The translations under genes and the position numbers were made by a program. 10,929 nucleotides of DNA, from the NCBI GenBank assembly GCA_002471975.1, contig DKQZ01000056.1:1-10929 (forward strand), written 5' to 3'. This stretch comes from Dialister sp. UBA7295. GTDB lineage: Bacteria; Bacillota; Negativicutes; Veillonellales; Dialisteraceae. Of this stretch, positions 5,606-10,929 are shown piece after piece. Position 1 is the first letter of the stretch, and each line of letters starts with the position of its first letter. A model generated the notes under the pieces. The model saw only the letters and a program-made list of their open reading frames with translations. It was not told the DNA's origin and did not search any database.

Positions 5606-6433
5606 ATGGAAAAATCACCAAAATCACTTCTGAAATTATTTGCCCTTCTTCTGTTCTTCCTTCTCGGTGTCGGTTCGGCCCTGGGCCTTTCGGGCTGCGG
5701 GTCCGGTCCTGCTTCGAAGCCGGCTGCTTCTGCTCAGAAGAAAGTGATCCGCGCCGGCATGGATGCGGCCTATCCGCCCTTTGGTTTCCAGGATATGGAC
5801 AAGAAGGAATATGTGGGATTTGACGTAGATATCATTAAAGCCATCGGCAAGGAAGAAGGATTTGACGTGGAAGTCCGGAATGTAAATTTCGATGGACTCA
5901 TTCCTGCCCTCCAGTCCGGAGACCTGGACGTGGCCATCAACGATATTACCATCACCGAAGACCGTAAAAAGTCCGTGGATTTCTCCAAACGGTACTATAT
6001 CGCCGGTTTGGGGGTCGTAGTGAAATCGGATAACAATTCCATTCAGAAGAAAGAAGACCTTTCCGGCAAGACCCTGGGCGTCACGATTGGTTCTACCGGT
6101 GAAGAGGCAGCCCGCAAAATCGAAGGGGCCAACGTTCGCGTATACAGCACCCTTTCCGATGCTTTCCTGGACCTGAAACAGGGAGCTGTGGACTGCGTGG
6201 TGAACGATATCCCCACCAATGAATACTATGTGGCAACGACATCTGACAAATCCGTGAAAACGGCTCCTGTCGCCCTGACAGAAGAAGATCTGGGCATTGC
6301 CGTGAAGAAAGGAAATAAAGAACTTCTCACGAAGATCGATGATGGCCTTGCCAAAATGAAGAAGAACGGCGAATTTGCGAAAATCTACAAGAAATGGTTT
6401 GGCAAAGAACCGCCGGCTGAGCTTATGAAATAA
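5606..6433 (+). CDS. Amino-acid ABC transporter substrate-binding lipoprotein
   Basis: An extracytoplasmic binding protein of the polar amino-acid family (SBP_bac_3 type), expected to deliver a ligand to an ABC importer. A hydrophobic signal segment (about residues 8-28) leads to a lipobox LSGC with C31 as the lipidation site. The mature part opens with IRAGMDAAYPPFGF (48-61) and contains YVGFDVDI (69-76), the signature region of the family; residues after about 155 form the second lobe. The start has an AGGAGC site and the length (275) is normal. No permease or ATPase gene is adjacent. mmuM follows 11 nt later, so the two are almost surely cotranscribed, and metA lies upstream without a clear terminator between. 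This suggests methionine or S-methylmethionine as ligand, an inference from context only; the family also includes binders of glutamine, cystine and arginine. Confidence 0.92.
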   Translation: MEKSPKSLLKLFALLLFFLLGVGSALGLSGCGSGPASKPAASAQKKVIRAGMDAAYPPFGFQDMDKKEYVGFDVDIIKAIGKEEGFDVEVRNVNFDGLIPALQSGDLDVAINDITITEDRKKSVDFSKRYYIAGLGVVVKSDNNSIQKKEDLSGKTLGVTIGSTGEEAARKIEGANVRVYSTLSDAFLDLKQGAVDCVVNDIPTNEYYVATTSDKSVKTAPVALTEEDLGIAVKKGNKELLTKIDDGLAKMKKNGEFAKIYKKWFGKEPPAELMK

Positions 6434-6444
6434 AGGAGACAATA

Positions 6445-7374
6445 ATGATTGAAGAAATCCTGAAGAAATATCCCTTCATCGTGCTGGACGGCGCCTTTTC
6501 CACAGAACTGGAACGCCAGGGCTTTTCCATCAATGATGAACTCTGGAGCGCCATCGCCCTCTATGAAAAACCGAAACTGGTCAAAGCCGTCCATCTTTCC
6601 TACTATGAAGCAGGCGCTGATATCGTAACCAGCGCCAGCTATCAGGCCACGCTGGAAGGCTTTGAAAAGAAAGGCTTTTCCGGAGAAGAGGCAAAAGAAC
6701 TTCTCCGTCGGTCTGTGGAACTGGTCCAGGAGGCCAGGGATGAATACCTTTCTGAAGCCAAAGAAGAAAACCGTCCCGCACCTTTAGCCGCCGCCTCCGT
6801 GGGACCCTACGGGGCCTATCTGGCCGACGGCAGCGAATATCGGGGAGACTATGGAAAGACCCGTGAAGAGCTGGCCGCTTTCCATCGGGAAAGACTTCAC
6901 GTCCTTTCCGAAGCGGGTCCGGACATTTTTGCCTGTGAAACCATTCCCTGCCTTCTCGAAGCATTGGCCGAGACGGACGTACTGAAAGAAATCAAAGGAG
7001 CCAGAGCCTGGATTTCCTTCTCCTGCAAAGATGGACTTCACACCTGCGGGGGAGACCTGATTTCTGACTGCGCCAAAGCATTGGACGGAATGGATGAAGT
7101 GAAAGCCATCGGTCTCAACTGCACGGCCCCGGAATATGTGGAATCCCTCATTAAAGAGGCCCGGAAGGGCACTTCCAAACCCATCGTCATTTACCCCAAT
7201 TCCGGCGAATCCTACAATGTGGAGAAAAAATCCTGGGAAGGCTCCGCTTCCTCCTATGCGGATTTCGTGAAAGTCTGGTACGCCGCAGGAGCCCGCCTCA
7301 TCGGAGGCTGCTGCCGGACCACGCCGAAAGATATCCGGGCGGTGGCGGAATTCAGGAAGGAACTTCTGAAATAA
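6445..7374 (+). CDS. mmuM: Homocysteine S-methyltransferase (MmuM)
   Basis: This enzyme transfers a methyl group from S-methylmethionine (or SAM) to homocysteine, giving methionine, in the cytoplasm. The 309 residues show the family pattern: LDGAFSTELERQG (residues 14-26), TSASYQATLEGF (62-73), SVGPYGAYLADGSEYRG (118-134), GLNCTAPE (223-230) and IGGCCRTTP (286-294). C226, C289 and C290 are the expected zinc ligands, and the barrel is not fused to cobalamin- or folate-binding domains, which separates it from MetH. The start has AAGGAG five nt before the ATG. It is the last gene of the methionine module and is followed by a strong terminator. Cobalamin-independent use of S-methylmethionine would complement the acetylhomoserine route begun by metA. 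Confidence 0.94.
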   Translation: MIEEILKKYPFIVLDGAFSTELERQGFSINDELWSAIALYEKPKLVKAVHLSYYEAGADIVTSASYQATLEGFEKKGFSGEEAKELLRRSVELVQEARDEYLSEAKEENRPAPLAAASVGPYGAYLADGSEYRGDYGKTREELAAFHRERLHVLSEAGPDIFACETIPCLLEALAETDVLKEIKGARAWISFSCKDGLHTCGGDLISDCAKALDGMDEVKAIGLNCTAPEYVESLIKEARKGTSKPIVIYPNSGESYNVEKKSWEGSASSYADFVKVWYAAGARLIGGCCRTTPKDIRAVAEFRKELLK

Positions 7375-7384
7375 TATTGCATAT

Positions 7385-7420
7385 AAAAAGGACTGTGTCA
7401 TTGAGGCACGGTCCTTTTTT
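7385..7420 (+). terminator. Intrinsic terminator of mmuM
   Basis: AAAAAGGACTGTG (7385-7397) pairs with CACGGTCCTTTTT (one G-U pair), with a loop of about nine nt, and the stem runs into a T-tract. The flanking A and T tracts allow termination on either strand, but the position 11 nt after the mmuM stop codon marks it as the end of the methionine operon. Confidence 0.94.
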
Positions 7421-7460
7421 AATTGTCAGCAGAGGGAATCATCATCCCCGGAAGGAATTG

Positions 7461-7519
7461 GGGATTAGGGGTTAGGGATTAGGGGCGGTGCGGCGCGACA
7501 GCAGAAGGCGCCGCCTTTT
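7461..7519 (+). repeat. Heptamer array GGGATTA plus hairpin with T-tract
   Basis: Four heptamers of GGGATTA/GGGGTTA type (7461-7488) lead straight into GCGGCGC (7490-7496) pairing with GCGCCGC (7508-7514) and then CTTTTA. This is a second terminator-like module in the plus orientation about 75 nt after the mmuM terminator, and it has the array-then-hairpin order seen at other gene ends here. The stem sequence matches that of the mnmA terminator. No gene lies between it and the mmuM terminator. Confidence 0.7.
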
Positions 7520-7596
7520 ATAGTTTATTTTGGGTTAATCCGGGAATTTGGTTTATATAACAATGATTTGCACTTCCGTGGCTGGAAATTCGTTTT

Positions 7597-7766
7597 TCTA
7601 ACTCGTCTGTGCAAAACCCCCATAAAAAATCGGCGCTGCCGTTGCAGCGCCACCTTCACGAATCACGAACCACGAATCACGAATTTTCGAAAATGAAGAT
7701 ATCGGGGCTCGCCGTGGTGAGGCTAATCCACGAATACCGTAACTGACTCAATTCCGGTTATCTGAC
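7597..7766 (-). repeat. Dispersed 3'-end element, copy 4 (diverged)
   Basis: In element orientation (minus strand) it begins with GTCAGATA (7759-7766), 15 nt after the stop codon of the YicG-like gene, then TGAGTCAGTTACGGTATTCG, a diverged middle and a terminator. Compared with copies 1-3 the CCCGNNN heptamers are replaced at the same place by four TCACGAA heptamers (7656-7683), and the hairpin has a different stem sequence. The far end keeps the CGTCTGTGCAAAA segment seen as CGTCTGTGTAAAA in copy 3. Confidence 0.75.
7624..7651 (-). terminator. Intrinsic terminator of the M50/YicG-like operon
   Basis: On the minus strand an 8-bp stem GGCGCTGC-AACG-GCAGCGCC (7632-7651) is followed by GATTTTTTATG. 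It ends the two-gene minus-strand operon about 130 nt past the last stop codon, within dispersed element copy 4. Confidence 0.87.
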
Positions 7767-7781
7767 CATGTTTGTACAGAA

Positions 7782-8429
7782 TCATTCTTTCTCATGTCGT
7801 CCCAGGGGATGATACAATTGCCAGCCGTAATGAATGGCGGCTACCCGGATGGAAAGGACTACGGCAAAGGCAATCCAGGAGGCGAGGGCCGTATCCATAT
7901 GAGGACGGAGGATACAGAGGAGGAGTCCCCCGATGACGGACGCGATGGCATAGACGTCCATATAAAGGACCACCGGCATGCGGCGGGCCATCATATCCCG
8001 GATAATGCCCCCTCCCACGGCCGTAATGACGCCCAGCATGGTGGGGAGGATATAATGATACTGGGGATAGGTATAAAAAGCCGTAAGGGCTCCGGTCACC
8101 GTAAAAGCGGCAAGGCCCAGGGTATCGGAAATATGATAAAAAACAGCCACCAGGATTTTCCCTGCTTTCGGGATATGCCAGATGGGATAGGCAAAGGAAA
8201 TCGTGAGGGCCGTAGCGATGGAAAGGAGAAGACTCATGGGATGGACGATGGCTGAGGGCGGAGTGATGCCGCAGAGCACATCCCGGATCATTCCCCCGCC
8301 CACTCCCGTCATGACGGCTAAAACGGTAATGCCGAAAATATCCATCCGACGGGAAAGGCCCACTACGGTTCCTGAAAAAGCAAAGGCAATGGTGCCCAGT
8401 ATTTCAAAAATCATCCAGGTCGTCGACAT
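7782..8429 (-). CDS. YicG/UPF0126-family membrane protein
   Basis: A 215-residue integral membrane protein with two repeats of the Gly_transporter (UPF0126) domain. Each repeat has a glycine-rich hydrophobic helix pair ending in a GGGxIRD motif: VGGGMIRDVLCG (residues 43-54) and VGGGIIRDMMARR (138-150). The duplicated architecture and length fit the family, which is related in fold to TRIC cation channels; some members have been linked to glycine uptake, so the substrate here is open. The start ATG was chosen for the GAGG site six nt before it; a longer frame would overlap the upstream gene and adds no family sequence. It is the second gene of an operon with the M50 protease, starting 7 nt after that stop codon, and its ribosome-binding site overlaps the stop (TGAGG), suggesting translational coupling. 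Confidence 0.9.
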   Translation of the reverse strand: MSTTWMIFEILGTIAFAFSGTVVGLSRRMDIFGITVLAVMTGVGGGMIRDVLCGITPPSAIVHPMSLLLSIATALTISFAYPIWHIPKAGKILVAVFYHISDTLGLAAFTVTGALTAFYTYPQYHYILPTMLGVITAVGGGIIRDMMARRMPVVLYMDVYAIASVIGGLLLCILRPHMDTALASWIAFAVVLSIRVAAIHYGWQLYHPLGRHEKE

Positions 8430-8436
8430 AGGTACC

Positions 8437-9066
8437 TCAGAAAATGAGATGAATGAGGAAATAGGAAAGTCCAAGGAATGCGTTGGCCAGAGGATCGATG
8501 ACCTTGTTCATAAGCCCCGTGAATACGATGACCATGAGCATGAGGAACCCGTAACGGGCATTGAAATTTTCATATTTCCAGGAAAGTTCGCCGGGGAGGA
8601 ACATGGAAAGGATCTTCGACCCGTCCAGCGGCGGCACGGGGAGGAGATTGAAAAAGGCAAACCACACATTGTACATCATGATCCAGTCGATAAACTGGTA
8701 ACTCTGGGCCGTGAGCATGCCCAGACGGTTCAGGATGGCGGCCAGCAGCATGGAAAGGAATCCCAGGAAAAGATTCATCCCCGGACCCGCAAAGGACACT
8801 TTCAGCATGTCGGTCCGGTAATTTTTGTAATAGCGGGGGTCAATCATCACCGGCTTTGCCCAGCCGAATCCGCAGAGCACCAGCATAATGGTCCCCAGCA
8901 CATCCAGATGGGCCAGGGGATTGATGGTGAGGCGTCCCGCAGCCGATGGCGTGGGATCTCCCAGAGAATCGGAAACCACGGCATGGGCAAATTCATGGAA
9001 AGAAAGGGCGATGAGCAGTGCCGGCACCCGGTAAAGCAGGGTCCCTAAATCAAGAATATCAAACAT
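8437..9066 (-). CDS. Site-2-protease-type M50 zinc metallopeptidase
   Basis: A 209-residue multipass membrane protease of the short M50 type without a PDZ domain (close to the YwhC/FpaP group). The zinc motif HEFAH (24-28) is followed by HAVVSDSLGDPT, a characteristic opening of this subgroup. The third zinc ligand is D148 in NLLPVPPLDGSKI (140-152). Four or so further hydrophobic segments are visible. Such enzymes cut transmembrane or membrane-near substrates; the target here is unknown. The start was set at an ATG with AAGGAG seven nt upstream; the longer frame would add 58 residues that begin upstream of the promoter and are not family-like. It is the first gene of an operon with the YicG-like gene. 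Confidence 0.93.
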   Translation of the reverse strand: MFDILDLGTLLYRVPALLIALSFHEFAHAVVSDSLGDPTPSAAGRLTINPLAHLDVLGTIMLVLCGFGWAKPVMIDPRYYKNYRTDMLKVSFAGPGMNLFLGFLSMLLAAILNRLGMLTAQSYQFIDWIMMYNVWFAFFNLLPVPPLDGSKILSMFLPGELSWKYENFNARYGFLMLMVIVFTGLMNKVIDPLANAFLGLSYFLIHLIF

Positions 9067-9103
9067 ATCGTTACTCCTTATCAATTTCGTCATTGGTACA
9101 TTC

Positions 9104-9132
9104 ATTATATCATTGTTGGCGTCGTCAGTCAT
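9104..9132 (-). promoter_or_regulatory. Promoter of the M50/YicG-like operon
   Basis: On the minus strand a TATAAT -10 box (9104-9109) has a TGA extension (9110-9112), and ATGACT (9127-9132) lies at the -35 position with a 17-nt spacer. The start codon is about 38 nt downstream of the -10 box. Confidence 0.7.
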
Positions 9133-9187
9133 AGGGGGCGGGGCCTTATCGTTGAAAGGAAAACTCTGATGAGGAGAGACTTTAGAA

Positions 9188-9214
9188 TCGGGAGTATCTG
9201 GGTTCTCGGGAAGG
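9188..9214. repeat. Short 9-bp repeat run (relative of 1345-1389)
   Basis: TCGGG or TCTGG recurs at 9188, 9197 and 9206, exactly every 9 bp, and then AAGGTGAGGATGTAC recalls the first part of the 54-bp unit. It is preceded by GACTTTAGAATCGGG, close to GACTTTTGAATCGGG at 1336-1350. Like that run, it lies upstream of the promoter of a minus-strand gene. Confidence 0.6.
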
Positions 9215-9264
9215 TGAGGATGTACAAAAATTAAGATCATTATTTTAAAAACTTCAGGGGAAAT

Positions 9265-9430
9265 AGTTATCAGTTATCAGTTCGCAGTCGTGGTGGGCCA
9301 TTACGCAGGAGAAGCGTTCTTTTTATATAAAAATGTAATCATTCCCAATGAAAACTGTATAAAAATGGCCCGCTATTTCATTTGATGCGGGCCTCCTCCA
9401 CTGAGAACTATGAACTGAGAACTGATCACT
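9265..9430. repeat. Inverted heptamer arrays enclosing back-to-back terminator-like hairpins
   Basis: GTTATCA heptamers (9266-9286) on the left and ACTGAGA/ACTATGA heptamers (9400-9427) on the right are imperfect inverted repeats of each other. Between them are a weak hairpin ACGC-aggagaa-GCGT with TCTTTTTATA facing right and a strong hairpin with T-tract facing left. The whole lies in the gap between two divergent genes (9133-9636), where no transcript is expected to end. It could be a small palindromic element or the remains of lost genes. No ORF with a ribosome-binding site is seen in the gap before 9637. Confidence 0.65.
9361..9393 (-). terminator. Orphan minus-strand terminator
   Basis: On the minus strand GGCCCGC (9387-9393) pairs with GCGGGCC (9367-9373) in a 7-bp stem, followed by ATTTTTATA. 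No minus-strand gene lies upstream of it within the window (the next gene to the right is on the plus strand), so it may end a small RNA or be a relic. Confidence 0.65.
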
Positions 9431-9557
9431 TCATCAATTTCAGTCATTCAAGTTTGTGTAATTATCGTACAGACCCTTTTTATATGGGGAATGCGGATAG
9501 GTTGTGGACGGTCTATTCATGCTCGTCAGGCATATTTCCATGAATCATACTAAGCAT

Positions 9558-9586
9558 TAGACATGGATGGGGCTGTTTTCTATAAT
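9558..9586 (+). promoter_or_regulatory. Promoter of the MerR-like/CMD-cupin operon
   Basis: TAGACA (9558-9563) and a perfect TATAAT (9581-9586) are separated by 17 nt. The first start codon is about 50 nt downstream of the -10 box. Confidence 0.72.
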
Positions 9587-9636
9587 TGCATATAGAAAAG
9601 AACCCTGCTTTGCAGAATATTTCACAGGAGAATTTT

Positions 9637-9993
9637 ATGGATGCCGATATTTTTAACCGCTGCCTTATTTCTGATGAAGTGGCGAGCCAGTATGAAACCC
9701 TCTGTCGGGAAAGGGGAATGGCGAATGACCCGGACCGGCTCACTCATATTTCCATCATGGAAACACTGAAGGAAATCGGCTTTACCGAAAAAGAAATCCG
9801 GGAGTACATGGGTTTTGTCCTTGACGGAGGACGGTGGAATGACAGGCTCCGCATGCTTGGCCGCCGGCGGAATGATCTTCTGGATTCGGTTCATCGGGAA
9901 GAGGAGCAGATCAGCCGGATCGATTACCTGAAATTCAAGCTGGAAAGCAGAAGAAAAGCGAGTCCCTCCGGCCGGGAAGAAGTGGTTGGTTGA
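9637..9993 (+). CDS. Small MerR-like protein lacking an evident HTH
   Basis: The 118-residue product resembles the second half of MerR-family regulators: a LTHISIMETLKEIGFTEKEI block (about residues 36-55) matches the segment after the winged HTH, and the following RLRMLGRRRNDLLDSVHREE (about 69-88) matches the long dimerisation helix, ending in ISRIDYLKFKL. What is missing is the N-terminal recognition helix and wing (about 40 residues in true MerR proteins); the first 30 residues here do not show it, and neither does the upstream DNA in this frame. The start was chosen for the CAGGAG site six nt before the ATG. It lies 20 nt before the CMD-cupin gene and shares its promoter. It may be a degenerate or specialised partner protein that modulates another MerR regulator; its function is not established. 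Confidence 0.7.
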   Translation: MDADIFNRCLISDEVASQYETLCRERGMANDPDRLTHISIMETLKEIGFTEKEIREYMGFVLDGGRWNDRLRMLGRRRNDLLDSVHREEEQISRIDYLKFKLESRRKASPSGREEVVG

Positions 9994-10013
9994 AAATCAG
10001 AAAGGAAATAAAG

Positions 10014-10769
10014 ATGGAAAAAATCGTACAGACTGCAGGACGAAAAGCTCTGGGGGATTTCGCGCCGGACTTTGCGCATTTCAATGATGACGTCCTTTTC
10101 GGGGAGAACTGGAACAATCCGGCTATCGACCTGAAAACCCGCTGCATCATTACCGTAGTGGCTCTCATGGTATCGGGAGTGACTGATTCTTCCCTCACCT
10201 ACCATCTGCAGAATGCCAAAGCCCATGGAGTGACAAAAGAAGAAATCGCCGCAGTCATCACTCATGCGGCTTTCTACGCAGGCTGGCCGAAGGCCTGGGC
10301 CGTCTTCAATCAGGCAAAAAATGTATGGACCGAAGAATCTTCCCTTCTTTCGGACAAAGAAGCTTATCAGAAGGAAATTTTCTTCCCCATTGGAAATCCG
10401 AATACTGCCTATGCGAAATATTTCATCGGGAGAAGCTACCTGTATTCTGTTTCTGAGGAGCAGGTACCGGTGCACAATGTGACCTTTGAACCGCGCTGCC
10501 GCAATAACTGGCATATCCATCATGCGAAATCCGGCGGTGGACAGATGCTCATCTGCGTGGGCGGAAGAGGCTGGTATCAGGAATGGGGGAAAGAAGCCAT
10601 CGAGCTCACTCCGGGCAAAGTCATCCACATTCCGGCGGAAGTGAAACACTGGCACGGAGCGGCCAGAGACTCCTGGATGAGCCACCTGGCCTTCGAAGTA
10701 GAAGGCGAGGAAACTTCCAATGAATGGCTGGAACCGGTGAGTGATGAAGAATATGATTTATTGAAGTGA
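10014..10769 (+). CDS. Carboxymuconolactone decarboxylase-like/cupin fusion protein
   Basis: A two-domain protein of 251 residues. The N-terminal part (about 1-105) is a gamma-CMD/AhpD-like fold: FAHFNDDVLFGENW (21-34), RCIITVVALMVSG (43-55), YHLQNAKAHGVTKEEI (63-78) and THAAFYAGWPKA (83-94). It lacks the AhpD CxxC motif. The C-terminal part (about 140-235) is a cupin: metal-binding motif 1 WHIHH (166-170) with Q177 where many cupins have Glu, and motif 2 PAEVKHWHG (207-215). CMD-cupin fusions are common near oxidoreductases and MerR regulators, but the substrate of this group is mostly unknown. The start ATG has AAAGGAAA upstream; a TTG overlapping the previous stop codon is possible but less likely. 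It is the second gene of an operon with the MerR-like gene. Confidence 0.88.
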   Translation: MEKIVQTAGRKALGDFAPDFAHFNDDVLFGENWNNPAIDLKTRCIITVVALMVSGVTDSSLTYHLQNAKAHGVTKEEIAAVITHAAFYAGWPKAWAVFNQAKNVWTEESSLLSDKEAYQKEIFFPIGNPNTAYAKYFIGRSYLYSVSEEQVPVHNVTFEPRCRNNWHIHHAKSGGGQMLICVGGRGWYQEWGKEAIELTPGKVIHIPAEVKHWHGAARDSWMSHLAFEVEGEETSNEWLEPVSDEEYDLLK

Positions 10770-10789
10770 TGAGCTGGCAGCAGTCATCT

Positions 10790-10929
10790 GTCAGATACTG
10801 TGGTCTGAGTCAATATCGGTATTCGGGCCTTAGCCCTGTTCGGGACATGCACCGTTCGGCTCATTTCCGAAATTTCGGGGTTCGGGATTCGGGGCTCGGG
10901 GAGGTGTGCTATAATTTACCCAGGATTAA
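10790..10929 (+). repeat. Dispersed 3'-end element, copy 5 (plus orientation, runs off the window)
   Basis: It begins with GTCAGATA 20 nt after the CMD-cupin stop codon, then CTGAGTCAAT, CGGTATTCGGG, CCCTGTTCGGGACATGC and four NNTCGGG heptamers (10873-10900). This is the same order as copy 3, but on the other strand because the adjoining gene is on the plus strand. At the place where copies 1-4 have the hairpin it reads GGTGTGCTATAATTT, so the terminator is altered or absent before the window ends. Confidence 0.8.

Noticed and set aside
5636..6442. Long minus-strand frame opposite the binding-protein gene
   Set aside because: It is a shadow frame with no ribosome-binding site or domain.
6784..7401. 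Minus-strand frame opposite mmuM
   Set aside because: It starts in the mmuM terminator, lacks a ribosome-binding site and is antisense to a conserved enzyme.
8203..9048. Plus-strand frame opposite the M50 and YicG-like genes
   Set aside because: It spans two genes on the other strand that have clear motifs and ribosome-binding sites; its composition is typical of an antisense frame.
9990..10013. TTG start for the CMD-cupin protein, overlapping the previous stop codon
   Set aside because: The ATG at 10014 has a better-placed AAAGGAAA site and the eight extra residues are not family-like. The TTG start remains possible.

Overview
The window looks like chromosomal DNA from a moderately GC-rich member of the Negativicutes (Bacillota that stain Gram-negative, in the Dialister/Megasphaera/Allisonella neighbourhood). 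The evidence is a T-box leader, strong Shine-Dalgarno sites, the mix of gene families and the repeat-rich intergenic DNA. The class is an inference and the genus is a guess. No rRNA, tRNA, CRISPR array, transposase or phage gene is visible.

Layout. The left part (1-3200) is read on the minus strand. It holds mnmA (tRNA 2-thiouridylase) with its terminator, then about 1.5 kb of repeat-dominated non-coding DNA, then an Lrp/AsnC-type regulator. Divergent from the regulator is a solitary HicB-like gene (3401-3778) with its own promoter and terminator. The centre (3996-7420, plus strand) is a methionine module: a sigma-A-type promoter, a T-box riboswitch with a likely AUG specifier, metA (whose residues predict acetyl-CoA use), a lipoprotein amino-acid-binding protein and mmuM (homocysteine S-methyltransferase), closed by a strong terminator. 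No convincing terminator lies between metA and the binding protein, so the T-box may control all three genes. The next unit (7782-9066, minus strand) is a two-gene operon: an M50/site-2-protease-like membrane metalloprotease followed by a YicG/UPF0126-family membrane protein. The right end (9637-10769, plus strand) holds a small MerR-like protein without a recognisable DNA-binding half, then a carboxymuconolactone-decarboxylase/cupin fusion.

The most unusual content is intergenic. (i) A dispersed element of about 150-190 bp occurs five times. Where it adjoins a gene (three cases) it starts 15-20 nt after the stop codon, always in the same orientation relative to that gene, and two of those copies end in an intrinsic terminator. 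(ii) Eleven short arrays with exact 7-bp periodicity but different heptamer sequences lie between genes, many of them just upstream of terminator hairpins. (iii) A 54-bp tandem array of about 11 units follows a run of 9-bp repeats behind the mnmA promoter, and a small relative of the 9-bp run lies behind the M50-protease promoter. (iv) A 62-bp triplicate sits between metA and the binding-protein gene. These suggest a 3'-end/terminator-associated repeat system that appears to turn over quickly. I do not recognise it as a named family.
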